Under the pieces are notes generated by a model. That model saw nothing but the letters and a program-made list of their open reading frames with translations, was not told the origin of the DNA and did no database searches. DNA of 64,000 bases, taken from an uncultured Eubacterium sp. GTDB taxonomy: Bacteria; Bacillota; Clostridia; Lachnospirales; Lachnospiraceae. The stretch's first letter is position 1. Each line of letters begins with the position of its first letter. The stretch spans positions 59,753 to 123,752 of the forward strand of contig CAJTZF010000003.1 of assembly GCA_910584245.1 (NCBI GenBank), given 5' to 3'. The position numbers were made by a program, and so were the translations under genes. This document shows positions 25,172 through 35,038 of the stretch, in pieces.

Positions 25172-26743
25172 CTAAACAAGCGTTGAAAATACTTTTAATA
25201 TATGTTGTACCGCTTTGCGCGCAAGCGGCCGATTCTTCCAGGCCTCATAACGGATTTCCGTACTGACGGCAAATGTGTCGTCAAAATCCCTCCTGACCTC
25301 TTTCAGGAAATCTTCATCATACACCCACACACCGTTTTCATAGTGCAGGTAAAAACTGCGGTAATCCAGATTAATCGTTCCGACGACTGCACAGTGCTCC
25401 GACATCACAACTTTTGAGTGAATAAATCCCGGTGTATATTCATAAATCCGGATACCGTACGCAAGCAGCACGCCATAATTGTATTCCGTCAGCCATTTTA
25501 CATGCTTTTTATCCGGGATATTCGGCGTAATAATGCGAACATCTACCCCCCGGCGCTTCGCCTCAATCAAACTTTGGACCAGCGTATCCTCCAAAATAAG
25601 ATACGGCGTCATAATATACATAATCTTTCCCGCATAATTTATCATTTGCTTATACACACTTTCCACAAAACTCCTTGTACCGAGTGCCGGGCCGTCGCGG
25701 AGCACATGGCAGTACATGTCCGATGCGGGGAATTTCTCCGTCGGCCAGTATCTCTCCACCGCCAGCTCCTGCTTGCGGTCACACACGGACCACATTTCCA
25801 AAAATGCCACGGTGAGTCCCCACACGGCATCGCCCTGGATGCGGATTCCCGCATCCTTCCATACGCCAAACCGTTCAATGAGATTGGCATACTCATCCGC
25901 GATATTAAAACCGCCGGTATATCCAATATTTCCATCAATAATAACGATCTTCTGATGATCCCGGAAATTCATATAAAGCTTGCTGGCATATTTATGGATC
26001 GGGTTAAAAATTTCAACCTCAAACCCCTCGGCCCGCAAATCCGAAGCAAAATTTTTGCCAGTCCGGAACATCGCCCCGAAATCATCATAGAGGAACTTAA
26101 CCTCGACACCCTCCTTAATTTTGCGGAGAAGAATTTCATGAATCTGGTCCCACACCGCGCCTTCTGCCACAATAAAAAATTCCATGAATATGAACGAATG
26201 CGCATTTTCTAAATCTACAAACAAGTCCTCGAACGCCTGCTCCCCGAACGAATAATATTCGGCCGCATTATTTTTGAAAATGGGAGCCCCTTCTGCCGAC
26301 ATATATTTTGACATGCGGGAGGATACCGGATGCCGGCTCGAAAATTCCTCCGCCACCTCCGGATTCTGCACGAGCCACACATCGGTTTTTTTAAACTGTT
26401 CCTGGATGGCTTTATTTAACTTATTCTTTTTCCCAACCTTTCCCCAAAGATTAAACATAATTAATCCTGAAATTGGGAAAATTAATATAACACAGAGCCA
26501 CGAATATTTATAAGAATAATTCCTGCTGTCATTTGTCAATGCCAGGATACCGATAATTCCACACACTTCAATTAAAATATAAAATTGCAATGCAAATTCC
26601 CGAAATAAAAATGGAGTCGCAACAATAATTGCAAACTGAAATAATACGAGCGCGCCCACCATACACGCCCGGAAAAAACCACTCAGGCTGCTCTGCATTC
26701 TTCCCTTAAGTTTTTTTAATCTTCCTTTTCTCTTCGTCACCAT
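25172..26743 (-). CDS. cls: Cardiolipin synthase
   Basis: Condenses two phosphatidylglycerol molecules into cardiolipin at the membrane, 523 aa. The N-terminal part has two or three transmembrane helices. Two phospholipase D motifs are visible: HQKIVIIDGNIGYTGGFN and HSKVVMSEHCAVVGTINLD, each with the HxK core. It is the first gene of a minus-strand run followed by ruvA, ruvB, a small membrane protein and a CDF transporter; the gaps are short, so cotranscription is likely. Confidence 0.95.
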   Translation of the reverse strand: MVTKRKGRLKKLKGRMQSSLSGFFRACMVGALVLFQFAIIVATPFLFREFALQFYILIEVCGIIGILALTNDSRNYSYKYSWLCVILIFPISGLIMFNLWGKVGKKNKLNKAIQEQFKKTDVWLVQNPEVAEEFSSRHPVSSRMSKYMSAEGAPIFKNNAAEYYSFGEQAFEDLFVDLENAHSFIFMEFFIVAEGAVWDQIHEILLRKIKEGVEVKFLYDDFGAMFRTGKNFASDLRAEGFEVEIFNPIHKYASKLYMNFRDHQKIVIIDGNIGYTGGFNIADEYANLIERFGVWKDAGIRIQGDAVWGLTVAFLEMWSVCDRKQELAVERYWPTEKFPASDMYCHVLRDGPALGTRSFVESVYKQMINYAGKIMYIMTPYLILEDTLVQSLIEAKRRGVDVRIITPNIPDKKHVKWLTEYNYGVLLAYGIRIYEYTPGFIHSKVVMSEHCAVVGTINLDYRSFYLHYENGVWVYDEDFLKEVRRDFDDTFAVSTEIRYEAWKNRPLARKAVQHILKVFSTLV

Positions 26744-26861
26744 AGGATTACCTTTCTATTGTAAGCTTCCTCTTCGTAGCATATCCAAATAATCCGCTCC
26801 CTATTTCCACCGCCATTATTCCATATCATAACACAATCCCATGCTTTTTTCCAGTTTTTCT

Positions 26862-26910
26862 ACAAAAAGAAACACCCTGTCTATGACCCGGATAAGCCGT
26901 AGACAAGGTA
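26862..26910 (-). terminator. Terminator of the chemotaxis operon
   Basis: Minus strand: ACCTTGTCTA and TAGACAGGGT arms with an inner CGG/CCG stem, followed by TTTCTTTTT. It ends the cheR-mcp operon before cls. Confidence 0.8.
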
Positions 26911-26932
26911 TCTCTAACGTTATCAAATACAA

Positions 26933-28723
26933 TTAATATTTACCGAATTCACCGTCCAGGGAAATAATCTGCTCATTATTGCTGCTGTAATTATCCATTC
27001 CCTTTGCCTCAGAAGCATAATTTCCACCGCCATAGCCAACTGCCAGTTTGTAATTTGCAACCACCTCTTTGAGGTTCTCTGCCTGGTTGGAAAGCTCTTC
27101 ACTGGCTGCCGCACACTGCTGGCTCGTAGCCGAGTTTGTCTGCACAACGGTAGATACCTGGCCAATCGCCTGGTCGATCTGGGACACTGCCGTTGCCTGG
27201 TCATTCGAAGCCACTGCAATCTGGCTGATCAATTCTACAATCTTATCAATGGATTCAATAATCTCACTAAGTGATTTTGCTGTCTCATCCGCAATTCGGG
27301 AACCATTGCTAACCTTCTGGATCGAATCTTCAATCATCTCAGCCGTCTCACTGGCTGCTGAAGCGGATTTTGCTGCCAGGCTTCTGACTTCCTCTGCAAC
27401 AACGGCAAAACCTTTTCCATGTACGCCTGCCCTAGCCGCCTCAACTGCTGCATTCAGGGCAAGGATATTCGTCTGGAACGAAATATCATCAATTGTCTTA
27501 ATAATTTTGGATATCGTCTCGGAAGATGCATTGATGTCATTCATAGCGTTAATCATCGATGTCATCTGTCCGTTTCCATCTTCTGCAATGCGTTTCACAT
27601 TATGAACAAGCTCATCTGCCTCATTCGCCTGGGACGCGTTGTTCTTCGTGCGCTCTGCAATCTCTGCCATAGAAGCAGTCACCTGCTCAAGTGCGCTGGC
27701 CTGCTCCGTAGATCCCTGTGCTAAAGACTGGCTGGCGCTCGCCACCTGCTCTGCACCAATCGTAAGATGCATCGTAGATTCCTTGATGTTTCCGATGTTC
27801 ACATTATTGTGCTCGATCAGCTTTCTAATTGCCTTTCTGAGCACATCCTTGTCACTGCGCGCATGAACTTCCGCTGTCAAATCGCCGTCCGCAATCGCCT
27901 CTGCCATCTTAACCTGCTGCTTGATATCCTCTACAATACCCTTGTAGCCATCCATCAGCGCACCCAAATCATCGTTGGCAATCTTCTCACAATCAACTTC
28001 GATATCACCTTCTGCCAGCTTCTTCGATGCGATGGAAAGCTTCTCAATCGGATGTGTGATCGCCCGGATAAGCACAACACAGTATATAATGCCGATCAGC
28101 AAACTAATTCCACAAATGACACTAAGAATAATCGTGAGTATCAAAACCGTGCGGTCAATGTTTTTCGATTCCTGAGCCGCATCCTGAATCAACGTGTTCA
28201 ACGCCGTTTTAAATGATGCGCGCGCATTCGACGCTATATCGATCGCATTCACAGTCAATTCCTGCTCCGCACCTCTAATATCCCCTTTGGTAACCATATC
28301 CATCGTTTTTTCAACGGACTCTTTGTACTCTGTCAGATAGGTCGCCATCTGCTTAAACTGGTCTGAAAAATCCTGACTGAAAGAATCCATCACTTCACTG
28401 ACAGAAGCTAACTGGGTCTTAATCGTCTCTAACCCTTCGTTTATCTCTTTTACAATGCTTTCCTGCTGGGCCTTGTCATTCGGGTAAACATAAATCGCAT
28501 CTCTCATCAAAACCCGGATCTGGTTAAAACACCTAAGGCTGTCACACATTTTAAGCTCTCTCTCACCATAAATGGTATAACGATCTGAGCGCTCTTTATT
28601 TACCCTAGACACAACAACACTACTTGCCAATGCAATTATTAGGATAAGTCCTAACATAAGACCACTGAATACCATCAGCTTCGATTTGACCGTCATACTG
28701 CGGCCTTCACTCTTTTTCTTCAT
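26933..28723 (-). CDS. Methyl-accepting chemotaxis protein
   Basis: Transmembrane chemoreceptor of 596 aa from ATG 28723 (GGAGG upstream; a longer frame overlaps cheW). There are two transmembrane helices (about 12-35 and 180-205) around a four-helix-bundle-type ligand domain, then HAMP and a long coiled-coil signalling domain. The highly conserved hairpin tip is DDISFQTNILALNAAVEAAR. The C-terminus ends without the NWETF-like CheR tether. It closes the operon, and the ligand is unknown. Confidence 0.95.
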   Translation of the reverse strand: MKKKSEGRSMTVKSKLMVFSGLMLGLILIIALASSVVVSRVNKERSDRYTIYGERELKMCDSLRCFNQIRVLMRDAIYVYPNDKAQQESIVKEINEGLETIKTQLASVSEVMDSFSQDFSDQFKQMATYLTEYKESVEKTMDMVTKGDIRGAEQELTVNAIDIASNARASFKTALNTLIQDAAQESKNIDRTVLILTIILSVICGISLLIGIIYCVVLIRAITHPIEKLSIASKKLAEGDIEVDCEKIANDDLGALMDGYKGIVEDIKQQVKMAEAIADGDLTAEVHARSDKDVLRKAIRKLIEHNNVNIGNIKESTMHLTIGAEQVASASQSLAQGSTEQASALEQVTASMAEIAERTKNNASQANEADELVHNVKRIAEDGNGQMTSMINAMNDINASSETISKIIKTIDDISFQTNILALNAAVEAARAGVHGKGFAVVAEEVRSLAAKSASAASETAEMIEDSIQKVSNGSRIADETAKSLSEIIESIDKIVELISQIAVASNDQATAVSQIDQAIGQVSTVVQTNSATSQQCAAASEELSNQAENLKEVVANYKLAVGYGGGNYASEAKGMDNYSSNNEQIISLDGEFGKY

Positions 28724-28742
28724 GACACAATCCTCCGTTTTA

Positions 28743-29249
28743 TTATTTTTCTTCCTCTTGAATATCTTCAATTACTTCTAAATCTTCATCCTTAATCAAT
28801 TTCTCAGGATCAATGAGCAGTTTTACCGAATCTCCTGTTCTCGCCAGCCCATACACATATTTATTGTGCTCGTGCTCCTTATGTCCGAGACTTGGCGGCG
28901 GCACTATATCGTCCTCGGATATCGTGTCCACCTCTGCAATCTGCTCTACAATCAAACCGATGACCGTAGTTTTTACATTGATGACAATAATACAGGTCCG
29001 GTCCGTATACTCCTGAGGCTCCATCTTAAATCTGGTTCTGACGTCAATAACAGGAATAATTTTACCGCGAAGATTGATCAGGCCCTTGATATAGTCCTCG
29101 GCTTCGGGTATTGCTGTGATCGGCTGCATCATGATAATCTCATTGACATAACTGATATTGATGCCAAAATACTCCTTGCCAGTCCGGAATGTCATAAATT
29201 TCCCTCTCTGGGCATCATCTTCCAATTCCTCTTTGATTTCTTCCGCCAT
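28743..29249 (-). CDS. cheW: Chemotaxis coupling protein CheW
   Basis: Adaptor linking the receptor to CheA, 168 aa. The CheW fold shows YFGINISYVNEIIMMQPITAIPEAEDYIKGLINLRGKIIPVIDVR, characteristic of the family, followed by an acidic C-terminal extension of about 25 residues. GGAAAGGAG precedes the ATG. It sits 3 bp after cheA and ends close to the mcp start. Confidence 0.96.
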   Translation of the reverse strand: MAEEIKEELEDDAQRGKFMTFRTGKEYFGINISYVNEIIMMQPITAIPEAEDYIKGLINLRGKIIPVIDVRTRFKMEPQEYTDRTCIIVINVKTTVIGLIVEQIAEVDTISEDDIVPPPSLGHKEHEHNKYVYGLARTGDSVKLLIDPEKLIKDEDLEVIEDIQEEEK

Positions 29250-29252
29250 CTA

Positions 29253-31382
29253 TTAACTCCTTTCCTCACTCTGTACTAATCCGGCAACATCCAGAATCAG
29301 TGCGATACTTCCGTCTCCGAGCTGTGTACAGCCTGACAGTCCTTTGACTTTCTTTATGTAGGAAGGTATCGGCTTCACCACAATTTCCTGCTCTTGTAGC
29401 AGTCGGTCAATCAGAATACAAATCTGCCTGCCCTCATACTCCAACACAACGACGATTCCGCTGTCCACTTTTTCTCTCGTATCGGATAGATTATATTTCT
29501 CATTCAGGCGTATGAACGGATAGCACTCGCCGCGCAGGACAATGTATTCCTCACCGCTGGGCTCCTGTACGATAGTATCTTCCCCAACTCGCACAAATTC
29601 TTTGACGGAAGCTGTCTCCAGTACAAAGGAATAGTCGCCAACCTCTACAACAATACCATTTATAATTGCCAGCGTCAGCGGTATAACAAGGGTCATCTCC
29701 GAACCATAGCCCTCTTCACTGTCAATTTCCAGCCTTCCGCCGATGGCCTGGATATCCTTAATCACTACATCCATGCCGACACCGCGGCCGGAATATTCTG
29801 TGACAACTTCTTTTGTCGAAAATCCAGGTAACGTAATAAACCGGAAAATTTCCGAATCGGAAAACTCTGTAATAAGCTTATCGCCAATCAGTCCGTTATC
29901 CAATGCCTTTTGGTATAGTTTTTCTTTATTAAGGCCCTTTCCGTCATCCCTGACACTGATATACACTTTCCCGCCCTCGTTCTTCGCCTCGAGTGTAATT
30001 TTACCTTTGGACGGTTTACCAAGATTGACACGCTGCTGAGGATCTGTCTCAATTCCGTGGTCAACAGAATTTCGAACTAAATGCATCAGCGGGTCAGAAA
30101 TATGTTCAATAATATTTTTATCAACCTCAGTATTTTCTCCGATTACTTCTAACTCAATTTCTTTACCGAGCTTTCTTGACACGTCGAAGACGATTCGTCT
30201 CATCTTCTGGAACACATTCGTCAAAGGCATCATTCGCATGGACATGATAGCCTCCTGCAAATCTGTCGTGATTTTCGCGAGCTGGCCGGCTGCCTTTTGG
30301 AAATTGCCAAGCTCAAGTCCCGGTACTTTTAGATCTGGATTTTGCATCACTGCCGCCTCCGCAATGACGATCTCACCGATCAAATCCATAAGCGCATCCA
30401 TTTTCTCTACATTTACGCTAATAATACTCTGCTTCTTCGGCTGGTTTTTCGCCAGCGTCTTGCCTTTTCCGGTTTCCTTTTTCTTAACGACGTAATCACC
30501 AGGTACAACCGGCTCTTTCTTCTGCGCTTCCTGGCCGGATGTATTTTCAGGTTGCTGTGCGGAGATGTCTGGTACTCCTCCACTCCCCAGTTCTCCAATT
30601 GCCTTTCCAAACTCGTCGGCGGAAACCTCATCAAAATCAATTTTCTCCGCTTCTGTGCTGTCAATCAGCTCCAGGATCTCACTTTTGCTGCTTTTTGTCT
30701 GCAAAAGCATATAAAATCCCTCTGCCAGAATCACGTCACCACTTTCCTCATTGGAAATAATGTCATCCGGTGAGTACAAAAGATCCTCCGCCACTTCCTT
30801 TAACGCATAGGTTGCAGAATAAGCACGGATATTGCTCATCATCGTATCATTCCGATAGTGAATGACGATCCGGTAAAAGTGGCTGTCGTCGCCGGCAACC
30901 GGTGTTATGTAAAACTGGCTCGGTTCCTCACTCTTATTCTCCCGCGGCAGCCGAATCCCCTGTTCTTTAATCTCACCCTTTATATGGGCAAGGAAATCGT
31001 CAAGTTCCTTCAGCAGCTCACCTTCATCACTGTCCGGCGATCCCCCGTCTTTAATCTTATCCAGCTCACCCGTAATAAAATCCGATACGGCAAGTACCTT
31101 CTCCACCAATTCGAGATGAGGTACATTTTCTGGATGAGATTCCCGTAAATAATAAAACACATCTTCTAACTTATGGGAAATCTTTGTTATATTGTCAAAC
31201 ATCATAATTCCCGATGAGCCCTTGATCGTGTGCATGATACGGAAGATTTCATTGATATCGGCATCGTCGAAGCATTCTTCATTCTGTTTTTCTAATATGA
31301 TGCTTTCTAAGTTTTCCATCAGCTGGCTGCTTTCATACAAAAACACATCAAGCATCCCATCTAGGTTAAATTCTTCTGCCAT
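29253..31382 (-). CDS. cheA: Chemotaxis histidine kinase CheA
   Basis: Central kinase phosphorylating CheY and CheB, 709 aa. Hpt domain P1 (1-110) has the phospho-acceptor His51 in IMHTIKGSSG. A P2-like regulator-binding region (about 150-250) follows, then a Lys/Gln linker, dimerisation P3, the P4 kinase domain (MHLVRNSVDHGIE, SVRDDGKG, GRGVGMDVV), and a C-terminal CheW-like P5 domain (about 575-705). The order of domains is that of Bacillus/Thermotoga CheA. It is encoded between cheY and cheW. Confidence 0.97.
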   Translation of the reverse strand: MAEEFNLDGMLDVFLYESSQLMENLESIILEKQNEECFDDADINEIFRIMHTIKGSSGIMMFDNITKISHKLEDVFYYLRESHPENVPHLELVEKVLAVSDFITGELDKIKDGGSPDSDEGELLKELDDFLAHIKGEIKEQGIRLPRENKSEEPSQFYITPVAGDDSHFYRIVIHYRNDTMMSNIRAYSATYALKEVAEDLLYSPDDIISNEESGDVILAEGFYMLLQTKSSKSEILELIDSTEAEKIDFDEVSADEFGKAIGELGSGGVPDISAQQPENTSGQEAQKKEPVVPGDYVVKKKETGKGKTLAKNQPKKQSIISVNVEKMDALMDLIGEIVIAEAAVMQNPDLKVPGLELGNFQKAAGQLAKITTDLQEAIMSMRMMPLTNVFQKMRRIVFDVSRKLGKEIELEVIGENTEVDKNIIEHISDPLMHLVRNSVDHGIETDPQQRVNLGKPSKGKITLEAKNEGGKVYISVRDDGKGLNKEKLYQKALDNGLIGDKLITEFSDSEIFRFITLPGFSTKEVVTEYSGRGVGMDVVIKDIQAIGGRLEIDSEEGYGSEMTLVIPLTLAIINGIVVEVGDYSFVLETASVKEFVRVGEDTIVQEPSGEEYIVLRGECYPFIRLNEKYNLSDTREKVDSGIVVVLEYEGRQICILIDRLLQEQEIVVKPIPSYIKKVKGLSGCTQLGDGSIALILDVAGLVQSEERS

Positions 31383-31412
31383 ACTTCCTCCAATCCTAAG
31401 GATTTATTATCG

Positions 31413-31805
31413 TTATAACAATCCCAGTTTCTTTAATACCTTGTCAAATTTCTCCACGTCAATGGGTTTCCCGGAATATGCCTCGCACCCGAGCTCAAAT
31501 GCCATTTTAACATTGCGCTCTTCATTTAATGCTGTCGTCATAATAACTTTTACGCGTTTGCTTTTCGGCATGCCTCTTTGTGCCTCAATGTCCCGGATGG
31601 CCTTTAATACCTGGTATCCGTCCAGAACCGGCATCATCACGTCAAGACAAACCAGATCATATGGCTCCTCGTCCTCTAACGCCATCATAAAAGCATCTAC
31701 TGCCTCTTCGCCATCTACCGTTACGTCACATTCACCGTACTGTGACAGGTATTTATCCATAAACTTCCGGCTGGCAAAATCATCTTCTGCCAATAATATC
31801 TTCAT
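31413..31805 (-). CDS. cheY: CheY-like response regulator
   Basis: Single receiver domain, 130 aa. The acidic pair is in LLAEDD, the phospho-acceptor Asp in VCLDVMMPVLDGYQVL, Thr in IMTTAL, and the lysine in GKPID. No output domain is present. Its place between cheB and cheA indicates it is the CheA target. It is slightly longer than flagellar CheY and has an insert around DIEAQRGMPKSK typical of stand-alone receivers, so motor binding is not proven. Confidence 0.88.
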   Translation of the reverse strand: MKILLAEDDFASRKFMDKYLSQYGECDVTVDGEEAVDAFMMALEDEEPYDLVCLDVMMPVLDGYQVLKAIRDIEAQRGMPKSKRVKVIMTTALNEERNVKMAFELGCEAYSGKPIDVEKFDKVLKKLGLL

Positions 31806-31828
31806 TTTTCCATTCTCCTTTCCTTCAT

Positions 31829-32851
31829 CTATTTGCTCAACAGGCTGTATACCTTTCCTGCAATCGCCGTCAAATCCAATTGGCTCTGTACCGCGCCGAT
31901 ATCATATGCCACCTTTGGCATCCCGTACACGACACAGCTCGCCTCATTTTGTCCGATCGTCAGTGCACCGGCATTGCGCATCTCCAAAAGTCCCTGTGCG
32001 CCGTCTCCGCCCATTCCGGTCAAGATCACACCAATTGCTTTGTCTCCTGCCACCTTTGCAACTGACTTAAATAGAACATCTACAGAAGGACAATGTCCGC
32101 TTACTTTTTCCTCCCCCCTGCACTCAACCTGGTAAACATCTCCAACCTTCACCAGCTTCATCTGTCTGTCTCCCGGAGCAATCAATACCTGCCCCTGTAA
32201 TACTTGGTCGCCGCTCACCGCTTCCTTGACGGCCACCTCACACTGGTTATTGAGACGCTCTGCGTACATTTTCGTAAATCCCGGCGGCATATGTTGTACA
32301 ATAACGACACCCGGAATATCCCTCCGAAAACGTTTTACCACCTCAAAAATCGCCTCCGTTCCACCGGTAGAAGCCCCGATTGCCACGATGCGTCCATTCC
32401 CGCAGGCGCCGATATTTCCATTCACACGGCCGACATCTACCCGCTTATATCCACCAACTTTTGCAGCCGAAGCGATTTTCACTTTTGTGACCAGCTCCTG
32501 CTTCAAAAACAGCCCCAGCTGCTCCCGATTCAAGTTCGCAGGCTTATTTACAAAATCCACAGCGCCCGCCTCCATAGCGTCAAACACCTTGCCGTTAAGT
32601 GAACTAATCATAACGACGGGAAGCGGATACTGCGGCATGAGCTTTTTCAGGAAATCAATCCCGCTCATCCTCGGCATTTCCACATCCAGCGTCATGACAT
32701 CCGGTTTATATTGAATAATCGCGTCCCTCGCCTCGTATGGATTTCCAACCTGCGCTACTACATTTATATTCGGGTCTGAATTCAGGCTCTGTACCAAAAG
32801 ATTCCGAAACAGAATTGAGTCATCCACAACAAGCACTTTAATCGGTCTCAT
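31829..32851 (-). CDS. cheB: Protein-glutamate methylesterase CheB
   Basis: Receptor demethylase/deamidase, 340 aa from ATG 32851 (AGGAGAG upstream; longer frames overlap cheR). The receiver domain (1-120) has VVDDS and TLDVEMPRMSGIDFL. The C-terminal esterase domain has the catalytic Ser in GASTGGTEAI, His in VQHMPPGFT and Asp in GMGGDGAQGL. It acts against CheR on the receptor encoded at the operon end. Confidence 0.97.
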   Translation of the reverse strand: MRPIKVLVVDDSILFRNLLVQSLNSDPNINVVAQVGNPYEARDAIIQYKPDVMTLDVEMPRMSGIDFLKKLMPQYPLPVVMISSLNGKVFDAMEAGAVDFVNKPANLNREQLGLFLKQELVTKVKIASAAKVGGYKRVDVGRVNGNIGACGNGRIVAIGASTGGTEAIFEVVKRFRRDIPGVVIVQHMPPGFTKMYAERLNNQCEVAVKEAVSGDQVLQGQVLIAPGDRQMKLVKVGDVYQVECRGEEKVSGHCPSVDVLFKSVAKVAGDKAIGVILTGMGGDGAQGLLEMRNAGALTIGQNEASCVVYGMPKVAYDIGAVQSQLDLTAIAGKVYSLLSK

Positions 32852-32867
32852 ACTAATCTCTCCTAAA

Positions 32868-33671
32868 TTATTTTCTATAGATCGACGGTCTGACATATTC
32901 AAACCTTGTTTTATTCTTATCCAGATTCTCCGTAGTGCCGATAAAAAGATACCCGCCCGGCTCCATGAAATCATAAATTTTATTTAAAAGATTATATTTC
33001 GTCTCGTCTTCAAAATAAATCATCACATTCCGCAAAAAGACAACATGAAACTTCCTGCGGAACGGAAAATCATTCATCAGGTTAAACCGCCTGAAAATCA
33101 ATTCCTTTTTCAGAACGTCCTTAGCCACGTACTGCTCGCTATTGATCTGCTTAAAATACCGCTGTTTCCATTTCGGCGGCAGCGGTTCCACCTGCTCCTT
33201 CAAATACATGCCACGGGACGCATGCTCCAATACCCTGGTGGAAATATCCGTCGCAAGAACTTTCGTATCCCATGCCTTATGCTCTATTCCAAAAAAGTCC
33301 ATAAGAACCATAGCAATCGTATACGGCTCCTCACCCGTAGAGGATGCTGCCGACCAAATCCGCAAGTCCTTTCTCGCTGCTTCTTTCTTTCGCAGCTGCG
33401 GTAGTACAATCTGCCGCATATAATCAAAATGTTCGCTCTCTCGCATAAAATATGTATGGTTGGTCGTCAGAACATTGATGAGATTCTTAGCTTCCTCCCC
33501 GGAAGGATCCTTTTCCACCTCTGTCATATAGTCATTGTAACTATCAAATCCATTTCGCAATAAATAATTCTCAAGTCTGCCCATAATCAGAACACGTTTC
33601 TGACTCAGGTCTATGCCAAAATTACCCTTTACATAACCTACGATACGGTTAAACTCACTGTCCGTAATCAC
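32868..33671 (-). CDS. cheR: Chemotaxis protein methyltransferase CheR
   Basis: SAM-dependent methyltransferase that methylates receptor glutamates, 267 aa. The N-terminal all-helical domain (about 1-75) precedes the Rossmann domain with IWSAASSTGEEPYTIAM and VFLRNVMIYFEDETK. The start is GTG at 33671, with GGAGG at good distance; no in-frame ATG fits better. First gene of the chemosensory operon, directly behind a consensus promoter. Confidence 0.96.
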   Translation of the reverse strand: MITDSEFNRIVGYVKGNFGIDLSQKRVLIMGRLENYLLRNGFDSYNDYMTEVEKDPSGEEAKNLINVLTTNHTYFMRESEHFDYMRQIVLPQLRKKEAARKDLRIWSAASSTGEEPYTIAMVLMDFFGIEHKAWDTKVLATDISTRVLEHASRGMYLKEQVEPLPPKWKQRYFKQINSEQYVAKDVLKKELIFRRFNLMNDFPFRRKFHVVFLRNVMIYFEDETKYNLLNKIYDFMEPGGYLFIGTTENLDKNKTRFEYVRPSIYRK

Positions 33672-33745
33672 ACATCTTCGCCTCCGGTTTCACTACAAAT
33701 GTCACCCTCCCGCCCCTGTCCGCTCATGCTACGCAACTGTTTAAT

Positions 33746-33774
33746 ATTATAATCCCATCCGAAATATTTGTCAA
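33746..33774 (-). promoter_or_regulatory. Chemotaxis operon promoter (sigma-A type)
   Basis: Minus strand TTGACA (33769-33774), 17-bp spacer, TATAAT (33746-33751): a perfect consensus. No sigma-D/28 motif was recognised, so the operon looks constitutively transcribed rather than coupled to late flagellar genes. Confidence 0.85.
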
Positions 33775-33810
33775 TATTCTGCTCAGAATTATTTGATTGG
33801 AGAAACTTTC

Positions 33811-35022
33811 CTAATCCGTTATTGTCTCCTGGACCGTCCTCCCTTCTAGCGCCCGTTCCACCACTTCTACGACCTTCGCCGCCGCGCGCCCGTCGTCCCA
33901 CGGATTATATTTCCTGCAAAAATCCTCATAACGCTGCTTATACCGGCTGGCATCGTAAGTCCGGATGTCCCTTATGAGCGTCTCCGTATTTGTAGAAATG
34001 GGCCCGGGAAGCTCTCTTTCATAATCAAAGTAAAATCCGCGCAGCTCATTTTTATATTTATCCAGGTCATAGGCACAGAAAAACATCGGCCTTCTCAAAA
34101 TACTGTAATCAAACATAACAGAGGAATAATCGGTAATCATTATGTCTGACACGAGAAATAGCTCTGCGATGTCATCACTCTGGTCAAAATGATAGATAAA
34201 ATTTTTGTAAGGAAGCCAGTCGATACAATCCATAATCAAATAATGGTATTTTACAATCAGCACATACTCCTCTCCGAACTCCTCCCGTATGCGCTCAAAC
34301 GAAATCTTTGGACTAAATTTATAACTGGCCTTCTCATCGAATTCATCGTCGCGGAATGTCGGGGCATAGAGCATGACCTTTTTGTCCAGCGGTAAGCCCA
34401 GACGCATTTTCAGCCGGCGGATATCATCCTCATTATTTTTTGAAAATAAAATGTCATTTCTTGGATATCCAATCTCAAGCATATCCTTTTCAAAAGCAAA
34501 TGCCCTGCGAAACGTATTCGACGCATACGGGCTCTGGGAAATCAGGACATCCCATATCCCTACATTTTTTACAAAACCATCCTGATAAGAAGAAAGATCC
34601 TTCTCATGCATCATAAATACGTCGTCCATATCAAGTACAAGCTTTTTCAGCGGCGTCCCGTGCCACGTCTGGATGTAAAGGCAATCCTTTCTCTTAATAA
34701 GCCACTCTGGCTGCCGGCAGTCAAAAATCCACACCTTCGCCGTCGCCATATAATACAAATACCGAAAGCGCCCGTAGCGGAACTGGCATCCCTTTCCCGG
34801 AATTGGATATGGCGCTTTCTCATAAAACCAGGTACACTCCCATTTATCAACATAGCCATTCTCAACCATGTATTCGAAAATACGTCTCGGATTCCCCGAA
34901 TAACTCCTGCCCAGACTTGAGTCGAAAACAATGCGCCTCTTATTGACAGGCAGCACAACACACATGACACGATATAAAATTATGGCAAATGTTTTTACAA
35001 AAGTCCGTATCCATGCTTTCAT
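33811..35022 (-). CDS. CDP-glycerol glycerophosphotransferase family protein
   Basis: 403 aa from ATG 35022 (AAAGGAG upstream). One membrane-associating N-terminal helix is followed by the Glyphos_transf domain found in TagB/TagF: TWHGTPLKKLVLDMDDV, GYPRNDILFS, LYAPTFRDDEF and ITDYSSVMFDYSILRRP. Such enzymes move glycerol-phosphate from CDP-glycerol to wall teichoic acid or other surface glycans. It is the last of three tandem paralogues and the only one lacking a GT2 domain. Confidence 0.9.
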   Translation of the reverse strand: MKAWIRTFVKTFAIILYRVMCVVLPVNKRRIVFDSSLGRSYSGNPRRIFEYMVENGYVDKWECTWFYEKAPYPIPGKGCQFRYGRFRYLYYMATAKVWIFDCRQPEWLIKRKDCLYIQTWHGTPLKKLVLDMDDVFMMHEKDLSSYQDGFVKNVGIWDVLISQSPYASNTFRRAFAFEKDMLEIGYPRNDILFSKNNEDDIRRLKMRLGLPLDKKVMLYAPTFRDDEFDEKASYKFSPKISFERIREEFGEEYVLIVKYHYLIMDCIDWLPYKNFIYHFDQSDDIAELFLVSDIMITDYSSVMFDYSILRRPMFFCAYDLDKYKNELRGFYFDYERELPGPISTNTETLIRDIRTYDASRYKQRYEDFCRKYNPWDDGRAAAKVVEVVERALEGRTVQETITD

Positions 35023-35038
35023 GCCGGCTCCTTTCCCG

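Noticed and set aside
25418..26212. 264-codon plus-strand frame opposite cls
   Set aside because: It is antisense to an intact two-motif cardiolipin synthase and lacks any recognisable domain.
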